A stretch of 64,000 bases of DNA from Streptomyces sp. TLI_105 (GTDB lineage: Bacteria > Actinomycetota > Actinomycetes > Streptomycetales > Streptomycetaceae), in the NCBI RefSeq assembly GCF_900105415.1, contig NZ_FNSM01000001.1, forward strand, positions 5,605,501 to 5,669,500, read 5' to 3'. The notes beneath the pieces are model-generated. The model was not told the origin of the DNA. It made no database searches and saw nothing but the letters and a program-made list of their open reading frames with translations. Below, piece by piece: positions 32,821 through 40,043 of this stretch. The first letter of the stretch is position 1; every line of letters starts with the position of its first letter. The position numbers were made by a program, and so were the translations under genes.

Positions 32821-34419
32821 TCAGTGCGCGACGCACGCGCGCGCGTGGTTCAGGCCGAGCAGCACGCACACGTCCGTCAGGAGCGGCACGTGGTACGCGA
32901 GCGGCCGGGGCCCCGCCTGGTCCGGGCGGGAGACGAAGCCGCCGTCCGGCCGCTGCCGCTCCAGGAGGTGGCGCACCGCCCGCCCGGTCGCACCCCGGGC
33001 GGACGGCACGGTCGGTGTCCGGGCCACCGCGATCAGCGAGTACGCCGTGCTGATCGGGTCGCTCGGATCGGACGGCACGTGCCCCCAGCCGCCGTCCGCG
33101 TTCTGCGTGTCGAGCAACCGGGACACGGCCCGCGCCCGGGCCCGCGCCACCTCCGCCCGGGCCGGATGCCCGGGCGCCACGGCCAGGAAGGAGTCGTGGG
33201 CGAGGACGGTACGGAACAGGGCGTTGCTCTCGTTCAGGCTCCAGCTGCGCTCGAAGGAGCCGGCGGCCTCCTGCCGGGCCGCGACGAACCGGACGGCGGC
33301 CTCCACCGCCGGCCGGTGCGCGGGCTCGGGAGCCAGCGCGTTCACGGCCGCCGCCGTTATCGCCACCTCGGAGGCGGTGCCGTGCTCGAAGGTCGGGAAG
33401 CCGCCGTCCGCACCCTGCCGGGCCAGCAGGTACCGCTCGCCGGCCGCCACCTCCGGGCCGAACAGCACCGCGCCCGTCGCCCGCAGGAACTCCACGCAGT
33501 ACGAGGTGTCGTCCACGTCGCTCTGCCCGACGCCCCGGTCGAACCCCCAGCCGCCGTCGGGGTTCCGGTGCTCCACCAGGGCCGACGCGAGGGCCCGCAG
33601 GGTGTGCGCCGGAGCTCCCGCCCCGGCCAGCGCGAGCCCGCCGGTCGCCGTCGCGAACACGTCCATCCCCGTGATGAACGGCAGCCCGCCGTCCTCACGG
33701 AGCCAACCGCGCAGCTCCCGCGCCCGCGCCCGTGCCGCCTCCGCGTACCGGGGGCGCAGCCGCAGCGCGAGCAGCGCGAGGATCCGGGCGAGGTGGTTGC
33801 CGTACGGGGGCGGGCCGGGCAGCGCACAGGGTTCGAGCGCCCGCCAGTCCTCCTCCGTGACGAGCCGCGGAGCACCCGTCCCGAAGGCGTACAGGACCTT
33901 GAGGGCGGCCATCTCCGTGATCAGCCACCGCTGTTGGCCGCGCGCCTCGAAGAGCGTCTCGGGGGAGGGGAGTTCGGAGAAGGGGTGGGCGCCCAACTCG
34001 GCCAGGAGCGTCTGGAACATCAGCCGCTTGCGTCCGGCCGTGAAGTGGTCGAAGCCGCCGAGCAGCCGGGCGAGCGCGCCCCGCCCGTCCACGTACTCGC
34101 CGAGGGCCGCGCGGGCGGCGGCCTCCTGCACGGGGTCGGGGGCGCCCTCGTCCACGGCCGTCTTCAGCCGGCGCATCAGCCGCTCCTGGGCGTCCGGGTC
34201 CACGCCCGTCACCGTGAGCAGTCGCAGGGCCAGGGCGGATTCCAGGATCCGGCTGTCGCACGGCGCCCGGAGCAGTCCCCCGGGCCCGGCGGCCGCCACC
34301 AGACGGGTGGCGAGCCGTGCCCGGGCGCGGTCGAGCGGCTCGGTCCCCGGGTGGGGCTCCGGCCGGGGTCCGGGGACGGCGAGGGAGGCGCCGGGTAAGG
34401 GCAGCGCGCAGTACGTCAT
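32821..34419 (-). CDS. Class II terpene cyclase-like protein (prenyltransferase/squalene-cyclase repeats)
   Basis: A 532-residue alpha-barrel protein with at least four QW-like repeats (NPDGGWGF, GADGGFP, NADGGWGH, RPDGGFV). Asp301-Val-Asp-Asp304, followed by Thr-Ser, matches the DxDD acid motif of class II cyclases. It lies at the position (about 300 of 500-530) seen in bacterial diterpene and drimane-type cyclases. No class I DDxxD or NSE metal motif is present, so a protonation-initiated cyclisation that leaves any diphosphate in place is expected. No prenyl diphosphate synthase gene is adjacent. The next gene upstream is a NUDIX hydrolase that could remove the diphosphate. Cyclase activity is inferred; a non-catalytic repeat protein cannot be excluded. 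Confidence 0.75.
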   Translation of the reverse strand: MTYCALPLPGASLAVPGPRPEPHPGTEPLDRARARLATRLVAAAGPGGLLRAPCDSRILESALALRLLTVTGVDPDAQERLMRRLKTAVDEGAPDPVQEAAARAALGEYVDGRGALARLLGGFDHFTAGRKRLMFQTLLAELGAHPFSELPSPETLFEARGQQRWLITEMAALKVLYAFGTGAPRLVTEEDWRALEPCALPGPPPYGNHLARILALLALRLRPRYAEAARARARELRGWLREDGGLPFITGMDVFATATGGLALAGAGAPAHTLRALASALVEHRNPDGGWGFDRGVGQSDVDDTSYCVEFLRATGAVLFGPEVAAGERYLLARQGADGGFPTFEHGTASEVAITAAAVNALAPEPAHRPAVEAAVRFVAARQEAAGSFERSWSLNESNALFRTVLAHDSFLAVAPGHPARAEVARARARAVSRLLDTQNADGGWGHVPSDPSDPISTAYSLIAVARTPTVPSARGATGRAVRHLLERQRPDGGFVSRPDQAGPRPLAYHVPLLTDVCVLLGLNHARACVAH

Positions 34420-34624
34420 GGGGAGGTGTCCTTCGGTGCTGTCGTACGAAAGGCGGGGTGCCGGCCAGGGGAGGTCGACCAGGGGGCTTCGGGCGGCGGG
34501 AAGGCGCTGCGCGCGCTCCGCGCCGTGCGGCCGTCGCGCCGTGCGGCGTCCGTGCCGTACGGGCTCCGCGACCACGGTGGTCGGCGGGGCGAGAGGCGCC
34601 GTGCGGTCTTCGCGCCCCGGGCGG

Positions 34625-35260
34625 TCAGCCGGGGAAGAGGCGCCGCACCGCCTCCGCGCCGGCCGGGACCAGCGGGGTGTAGCCGCCGGTCAGGACCGCG
34701 AGCGGTGCGACGAAGCCGCACCAGGCGATCTCGCTCGGATCCGGCCGGGGCGCGCGGTCCACCACCCAGCGGTGGACCGTCAGGAAGCAGGCGCCGTGCG
34801 GATCGTCGACGCGGATCCGGTACGCCTCCGTCAGGCCGGGCGCCTGCTCCCAGCCCAGCTCCTCCCGGAGCTCCCGGAGCGCGGCCGCCCGGTACTCCTC
34901 GCCGCTGCGGACCGCCCCGCCGATCAGGACGTCGTAGTGGTCCGGGTAGGCCGGTGCCGAGGCGGTCCGCCGGTAGAGGAGGACCCGGCCGGCGTGGTCG
35001 GTGCAGACGGTCGCCGCGTACCGGCGGAGCAGTCCGGTGGGCGGCCCGGCGGCCCGTCCGCCCTGGGCGACCACCCGGTCCCGGGGGTCGACGTAGTCGA
35101 CGCGCTCGGAGACGTACCCCTCGGAAGCGTGCCTCTCGGAGCCGTGCCTCTCGGCGGCGCACCCCTCGGCGGCGTACCTCCCGGCGGCGCGCGTCTCGGG
35201 GCCGCGCCCGTCGGGCGGGAACGCCCCGGACGGGCGCCGGTCCGGTGCGGGCGCGTTCAC
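34625..35260 (-). CDS. NUDIX hydrolase with repetitive N-terminus
   Basis: Starts at GTG overlapping the P450 stop (GTGA). Residues about 75-211 form a NUDIX domain with an intact box: G-G-A-V-R-S-G-E-E then RELREELGW, supplying the metal-binding glutamates. The closest general type is the IPP-isomerase/ADP-sugar branch. In this operon a prenyl diphosphate is an attractive substrate, since some NUDIX enzymes dephosphorylate prenyl diphosphates. The first 70 residues contain six or seven pentapeptide units (ERHGS, ERHAS, EGYVS and similar) that do not belong to the fold. 205 bp separate it from the cyclase gene. Confidence 0.85.
   Translation of the reverse strand: MNAPAPDRRPSGAFPPDGRGPETRAAGRYAAEGCAAERHGSERHASEGYVSERVDYVDPRDRVVAQGGRAAGPPTGLLRRYAATVCTDHAGRVLLYRRTASAPAYPDHYDVLIGGAVRSGEEYRAAALRELREELGWEQAPGLTEAYRIRVDDPHGACFLTVHRWVVDRAPRPDPSEIAWCGFVAPLAVLTGGYTPLVPAGAEAVRRLFPG
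35105..35215. repeat. 15-bp tandem repeats in the NUDIX gene
   Basis: About seven imperfect 15-bp units (centred on CTCTCGG plus a variable GCCGTG-like half) encode a pentapeptide array at the protein's N-terminus. The unit length is a multiple of three, so copy changes would keep the frame. Confidence 0.75.
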
Positions 35261-36564
35261 GGTCGCTCGCGGACGCGCGCGTGCAGCGGACCGGCCGGGC
35301 GCAGGTTGATGCCGAACACGGGCTCGCCCACCGGTCCGGTCGTCTCGACCGTGAACCGGGAGAGGAGCGCGCCGAGCAGCACCTCCATCTCCCGCATGGC
35401 GAACCGCGTCCCGAGACAGGCGCGCGGGCCGATGCCGAAGGGAAGGTACGCGCCGGGCGGCAGCGGCGACCGGGCCGGGAAGCGGCCGGGGTCGAAGGCC
35501 TCGGGCTCCGGCCAGACCTCCGGGTCGCGGTGGGTCAGGTAGGGGCAGACGAGGAGGTCCGTACCGGCCGGGATCGCCCAGCCGTCCAGCGTCTCGTCCG
35601 CCGGGCTGTGCCGGGGCAGCAGCCAGCCCGTCGGGTAGAGCCGCAGCGTCTCGGAGAGCACCGCCTCCACGGCCGAAGCGTCCCCCGCCGCCCGCTCCAT
35701 GATCTCCGGGTGTGCGTCGAGCAGGACGAACGCCCAGGTCAGGGTGCGGGCACTGCTCTCGTACCCGGCGACGAGCAGGGTGACGAGCTCGTCGCGGATC
35801 AGCCGGTCCGTGTACGCCGGATCCGTCTCGGCCGCGTCGAGCAGCCGGTCCAGGACGCTGGGACCTGCCGTGCGGAGCCCACCGGGCTCGCGGGCCCCGG
35901 CACCGTCCCTCCGGTGGCGGACGCGGGCGTCGGCGAGCGCCCGGAGGATCCGCTCGTCGAGCGCGGCGATCGCCGACTCGACCTCCGGCGGCAGCGCGGT
36001 CGCGCCGCCCACGTCGGCGGGGAGCGCGGCGACGATGTCCTGCACGGCCGCCAGGTCGACGTACGTCTCCTGGTCGAGGGGCCGGTCCGTGAGCGAGCGC
36101 CAGATCGTGTCGACCGTGAAGAACTGCACGTCCTCGGCGATGTCGGTCGGCACGCCCCGGCGCGCCCGCTCCGTCCAGCGGTCGACGACGCACGCCGCCG
36201 CCCCCGCGATGTGCTGCTCCCAGCGCTGGATGCCCCGGCCCGTGAACATCGCCTGGAGCAGCTTCCGCTGGGACCGCCAGGCCTCGCCCGTGGCGGTCAG
36301 CATGCCGTCCCCGAGGAGGGGTCTCGCCCGGTGCGACCGCTTCACGTACCGGTCGCCGCCGACGCCGAGCACCTGGTGCACGTGCCGGGGGTCCGTGACC
36401 AGGACCGCCGCCCGGCCGCCACGGCGGAATCCGGTCAGCCGGCCCGGCGTGTGCGCCTGGCGGAGGAGGTCCACGAGGGGTGCTCCGGAGGCAGTCCAGG
36501 CCGTCACGGCGTCGTCGTCGAGGAAGTCGGGGAGCATGCCATCCGTCACGCATTGCGATTGCAT
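35257..36564 (-). CDS. Cytochrome P450 (cluster P450 1)
   Basis: A 435-residue soluble P450 with the heme-ligand loop FGIGPRACLGTRF (Cys near 383), the K-helix ETLRLYPTGW, and an I-helix reading AGYESSARTLTW, where the usual acid-Thr pair is Glu-Ser. It is the first gene of the minus-strand operon and would hydroxylate or epoxidise the operon's product. Redox partners are not encoded nearby. The ATG used leaves 21 bp to the divergent acyltransferase start. The in-frame ATG at 36537 (MLPDFLDDD) is equally possible and would leave room for promoters. Confidence 0.9.
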   Translation of the reverse strand: MQSQCVTDGMLPDFLDDDAVTAWTASGAPLVDLLRQAHTPGRLTGFRRGGRAAVLVTDPRHVHQVLGVGGDRYVKRSHRARPLLGDGMLTATGEAWRSQRKLLQAMFTGRGIQRWEQHIAGAAACVVDRWTERARRGVPTDIAEDVQFFTVDTIWRSLTDRPLDQETYVDLAAVQDIVAALPADVGGATALPPEVESAIAALDERILRALADARVRHRRDGAGAREPGGLRTAGPSVLDRLLDAAETDPAYTDRLIRDELVTLLVAGYESSARTLTWAFVLLDAHPEIMERAAGDASAVEAVLSETLRLYPTGWLLPRHSPADETLDGWAIPAGTDLLVCPYLTHRDPEVWPEPEAFDPGRFPARSPLPPGAYLPFGIGPRACLGTRFAMREMEVLLGALLSRFTVETTGPVGEPVFGINLRPAGPLHARVRERP

Positions 36565-36585
36565 GATGACGTATCGTAGCGGCCC

Positions 36586-37962
36586 GTGCGATCTTCAGAT
36601 CCGGTTCGATCTTCCGCAGGGGTGCCGCTCGGGGTGCTCGACCGGCTCTCCCTCGACGTGGCGGCACTGCATGCGACGGACTCCGCCCTGCACCTCGGCG
36701 GCTTGATCGTCTTCGAGGGGGAACCGCCTTCCCGCGCAAGGGTGTTGGATCATCTGAGGCGTCGCGTCGGCCTGCTCCCCGAGCTCGCCCACCGGCTCGC
36801 GGGCGACGCGGGGCGCCCCCGCTGGGAGCCCGACCCCGGCTTCGATCCCGATCTTCACCTGTACGAGCTACCCGGAGGCGCCGACCCGTTGACGGTCGTC
36901 GCCGAGCTGCTGCGGCAACCCCTGCCGCGTGACCGGCCGTTGTGGGGGCTCTGGCTCGTCCGCCGGGCCGGCGGCGGGCGATGGGGGCTCTGCTACCGCG
37001 CCCACCACGCCTTCCAGGACGGTGCCGCCGCCGTCGCCACCCTGGAGCGGCTGCTCGGCCCCGAGGAGGCGCCGCGCCCCAGGACCCTCACCTTCCGGCC
37101 GCCCCGGCCCGTGCCCTGGGCCGCCGTCCTCCCCGAGTTCCGGCCGCCGCGCCGCGTCACCTGGTGGCCGGCCCTCGACACCCCGCCCGCCCAGTCCTAC
37201 GCCGCCGCGTTCGCCGACGTCGACACCGCCCGGCTGCACGCGCTCGGCCGTCTGACCGGGGCCACCGTCCCGCAGCTCTGCCTGGCCCTGACCACCGGGG
37301 CGCTGCGCGCCTGGCACCCCGAGGGCTGGGGGCCGGACGGCCCCGGTCACGGCCGGGGGCTGCGCGCCAACCTCGGGATCAGCGTCCGGGACCCCGACGA
37401 CCCCCGTCCCCTGCTCGGCAACCGGGTCGCCGTCGCCGGGGTCGACCTCCCCTGCGGCGAACCCGACCCGGCCCGGCGGCTCGCCCGCCTCGGAGGCGCC
37501 CTCGACCACACCCGGCTCGCCCGGCTGGCCGACGCCCACCGGGTCGTCCTGCGCGGACTTCCGTACCGGATCGGCCGCCTGGCGCTCGCCCGCAGCATCG
37601 ACGCCCGGTACACCCCGCTCAGCGTCGCCGACCTCCGGATCCGGCAGCCCCTCGACTTCGCCGGAACCCCCGCGGCCGGGGTGTACGCCCTGCCGGTCAT
37701 GGTGCCGGGCCAGCCGCTCTTCGTCGCCTGGGTCGTGCACCGCCGCCGCCTCCATGTCACCTTCCTCACCGACCGCGCCCTCGCCGACGCCGAACGGCTG
37801 CCGGAGGCATGGGAGTCGGCCCTCGTCACGTACGAACGGCTGGCCGGGGAAGGGGCGTTCGCCGGGGCGTGCGGGTTGTTCGGGCAGGCGGGTGAGGGCC
37901 CGCTCGCGCGGGCGAGTGACGGCGCGTTCGCGCGGGCCGAGGGCGGGGTGGGGGCGCCGTGA
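36586..37962 (+). CDS. Wax ester synthase/diacylglycerol acyltransferase-like protein
   Basis: About 458 residues with the WS/DGAT N-terminal domain: LSLDVAALHATDSALHLGG, PLWGLWLV and the catalytic HHxxxDG motif (His140-His141 to Asp145-Gly146, HHAFQDG). The C-terminal half has ANLGISVRDP, but the usual NVPGP motif is not preserved. These enzymes transfer an acyl group from CoA to an alcohol. In this cluster a hydroxylated terpenoid would be a plausible acceptor, with an acyl chain from the ketosynthase/ACP pair; ordinary lipid storage is the alternative. The GTG at 36622 (VPLGVLDRL) fits family starts better than 36586. It overlaps the next gene as GTGA. Confidence 0.82.
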   Translation: MRSSDPVRSSAGVPLGVLDRLSLDVAALHATDSALHLGGLIVFEGEPPSRARVLDHLRRRVGLLPELAHRLAGDAGRPRWEPDPGFDPDLHLYELPGGADPLTVVAELLRQPLPRDRPLWGLWLVRRAGGGRWGLCYRAHHAFQDGAAAVATLERLLGPEEAPRPRTLTFRPPRPVPWAAVLPEFRPPRRVTWWPALDTPPAQSYAAAFADVDTARLHALGRLTGATVPQLCLALTTGALRAWHPEGWGPDGPGHGRGLRANLGISVRDPDDPRPLLGNRVAVAGVDLPCGEPDPARRLARLGGALDHTRLARLADAHRVVLRGLPYRIGRLALARSIDARYTPLSVADLRIRQPLDFAGTPAAGVYALPVMVPGQPLFVAWVVHRRRLHVTFLTDRALADAERLPEAWESALVTYERLAGEGAFAGACGLFGQAGEGPLARASDGAFARAEGGVGAP

Positions 37963-39515
37963 GCGGCTCGGATCCGGTGTCCCCGCGGCCGCCCGACCGC
38001 GGGCAGGAGCCGTCACCCGACCACGGACAGGAGTCGCCACCCGGTCGCGGGCAGGAGGCCTCGCCCGACCATGGACAGGAGCCGCCGCCCAGCCACGGGC
38101 AGGAAGCGCCGCCCGACCACGGACAGGAGCCGTCGCCCGACCACAGGCAGGAGCCCCGGCCCCGGGGCGGGGAGGCGCCCCCGCCCCCGTACGGCCAAGC
38201 GCCCCCGCCCCGGCACGGGCGGGCTCCCGGGGCGTGGCCGCTGCTCGGGCATCTGCCGTATCTGGCCACCCGGCCGCTGGCCTTCCTGGACTCGCTGCCC
38301 GGCCACGGCGACGTGGTCCGGGTGCGGATGGGGACCCGGACCGCCCACGTGGTCAGCCACCCCGCCCTCGTCCGCCGCGTCCTCACCGACCGCGGCTCCT
38401 TCGACCGGAGCGGCGTCCTGTACGAGAAGGTCCGCGCGCTCCTCGGCAACGGCCTGGCCACCTGCCCGAACGCCGAGCACCGGGACCAGCGGCGCGCCCT
38501 CCAACCGGCTTTCCGTCCCTCCCTGATGGACCGCTACGCCGCCGTGATGACGGCCGAGACCCAGGCCCTGACCGGGCGCTGGCGGCCCGGCGCGGTCGTC
38601 GACGTCACCGAGGAGGCGTTCCGGCTCACGACCGCCGTCGCCGTCCGCACCCTCTTCTCCGCCGGCATCACCCCGCGCGCCGCGGAGGAGCTGCGCGAGG
38701 CCCTCGAAGTCCTGCTGCGCGGGGTCTACATGCGGGTCGTGGCGCCGGCCGTCGACCGGGTGCCCTCCCCGTCCCGCCGCCGCTACCACCGGGCCCTGGC
38801 CCGCTGGCGTACGGGCGTCGCCGCCATCGTCGCCTCGTACCGGGCGACCGGGGTGGACCACGGGGACGCCCTCTCGCTGCTGCTCGCCGTGCGGGACGAG
38901 CGCGGCCGGTCCCTGTCGGACGCCGAACTCGGCGACCAGGTCGCCACCCTGGTCCTGGCCGGCGCCGAGACCACCTCCTCGGTCGTCGCCTGGGCCCTGC
39001 GCCTCCTGGTCGACCACCCCGAGGCCGCCGCCCGGCTGCGCGAGGAGCTCGACGCGGTCCTCCCGGGCCGCCCGGTCGCCCCGGCCGACCTGCCCCGGCT
39101 GTCGTACACCGCTGACGTGGTGCGCGAGGTGCTCCGCCTCTACCCGCCGGCCTGGGCGGTCACCCGCACCGCCACCCGCGAGACCGAGCTGGCGGGGAGG
39201 CCGCTGCCGCCCGGCTCCACGGTGATCTGCTGCCTCTACCTGCTCCACCGGCGCCAGGAGCTCTTCCCGGACGCGGCGCGCTTCGACCCGGGGCGCTGGG
39301 CGGCGGAGGAGGTGCCGCGGGACGCCTGGCTTCCGTTCGGGCTCGGTGCCACCAAGTGCGTCGGGGACGTGTTCGGCACGGTCGAGGCCACCCTCGCGCT
39401 CGCCGCGATCGCCTCGCGCTGGCACCTGACCCCGGTCTCGCCGCGCCCGCCCCGCCCGGTCCCGCGCATCGTCCTCTCGCCGGGGCCGCAGCCGATGCGG
39501 CTTGCCGAACGGTGA
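37959..39515 (+). CDS. Cytochrome P450 with N-terminal tandem octapeptide repeats (cluster P450 2)
   Basis: A 518-residue protein whose P450 domain begins only at about residue 90 (GAWPLLGHLPYL). The I-helix AGAETTSSVVAW, K-helix EVLRLYPPAW and heme loop FGLGATKCVGD (Cys467) are intact, so it should be active. The family start, unlike that of most bacterial P450s, includes the proline-rich GHLPYLA region found in terpene-oxidising enzymes such as pentalenene oxygenase. Residues 12-67 are seven copies of an eight-residue unit, PDHGQEPS and variants, without hydrophobic character. It is translationally coupled to the acyltransferase. Confidence 0.9.
   Translation: MSGSDPVSPRPPDRGQEPSPDHGQESPPGRGQEASPDHGQEPPPSHGQEAPPDHGQEPSPDHRQEPRPRGGEAPPPPYGQAPPPRHGRAPGAWPLLGHLPYLATRPLAFLDSLPGHGDVVRVRMGTRTAHVVSHPALVRRVLTDRGSFDRSGVLYEKVRALLGNGLATCPNAEHRDQRRALQPAFRPSLMDRYAAVMTAETQALTGRWRPGAVVDVTEEAFRLTTAVAVRTLFSAGITPRAAEELREALEVLLRGVYMRVVAPAVDRVPSPSRRRYHRALARWRTGVAAIVASYRATGVDHGDALSLLLAVRDERGRSLSDAELGDQVATLVLAGAETTSSVVAWALRLLVDHPEAAARLREELDAVLPGRPVAPADLPRLSYTADVVREVLRLYPPAWAVTRTATRETELAGRPLPPGSTVICCLYLLHRRQELFPDAARFDPGRWAAEEVPRDAWLPFGLGATKCVGDVFGTVEATLALAAIASRWHLTPVSPRPPRPVPRIVLSPGPQPMRLAER
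37992..38159. repeat. 24-bp tandem repeats in the second P450 gene
   Basis: Seven consecutive units of 24 bp, each close to CCCGACCACGGACAGGAGC plus a variable end, encode the octapeptide array. Copies diverge mostly at third positions and in a few residues. Confidence 0.9.
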
Positions 39516-39578
39516 GCGGAGAAGCGGGCCCCAGCCTTCGTTCACCGAATTGTAAGGAGCATCAACCGCGATCGCCCC

Positions 39579-39584
39579 TATACT
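39579..39584 (+). promoter_or_regulatory. TATACT -10 element adjoining a start codon
   Basis: TATACT ends seven bases before the acetyltransferase ATG, which places the likely transcription start on or beside the A of the start codon. There is no Shine-Dalgarno sequence in between. A clear -35 is not visible. Confidence 0.5.
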
Positions 39585-39590
39585 CACCTC

Positions 39591-40043
39591 ATGTCCGACA
39601 TCACTGTCCGGCGCGCCACCGCCGACGACTCCAAGCGGCTCACCCGGCTCGTCCGGACCTCAGGGGCCTACCGGGGCGACTACGCCGTCATGGTCGAGGG
39701 GTACCAGGTCGGCGGCCCGTACATCGAGCACCACCCCGTCTTCGTCGCCGTCGACGACGGTGACGGCGGCCGGGTGCTCGGCTTCTACGCGCTCCTCGTC
39801 GACGAGGCCGAACTCGACCTCGCGTTCGTCGCCGACGCGGCCCAGGGGCTCGGCATAGGCCGGCTCCTCATGGAGCACATGACCGGGCAGGCCAGGGCCG
39901 CCGGACTCGACTCCGTGCGGGTCGTCGCGCATCCGCCGGCCGAGGAGTTCTACCTGCGGACGGGCGCCGTCCGCACCGGCACCGTGCCGCCCACCGGCCG
40001 CATCCACTGGGAGCGCCCCGAGCTGCGGTACGACGTCGCGTGA
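39591..40043 (+). CDS. GNAT family N-acetyltransferase, possibly leaderless
   Basis: A 150-residue single-domain acetyltransferase opening SDITVRRATADDSKRL. The acetyl-CoA loop reads AQGLGIGRLLMEHM, matching the Q/RxxGxG/A pattern, and a C-terminal EEFYLRTGAVRTG strand-turn closes the fold. The acceptor is unknown. A TATACT sequence just before the ATG, with no ribosome binding site, suggests a leaderless message. Its stop overlaps the GTG of the MFS transporter gene, so the two are coupled. Confidence 0.88.
   Translation: MSDITVRRATADDSKRLTRLVRTSGAYRGDYAVMVEGYQVGGPYIEHHPVFVAVDDGDGGRVLGFYALLVDEAELDLAFVADAAQGLGIGRLLMEHMTGQARAAGLDSVRVVAHPPAEEFYLRTGAVRTGTVPPTGRIHWERPELRYDVA

Noticed and set aside
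31340..35542. 1400-codon plus-strand frame through the biosynthetic operon
   Set aside because: It is antisense to five genes with intact catalytic motifs and has no domain of its own.
36553..36577. Bidirectional promoter between the P450 and acyltransferase genes
   Set aside because: A TTGCGA and a TATCGT occur but only 13 bp apart, and the start codons of both genes are uncertain, so no promoter could be assigned.
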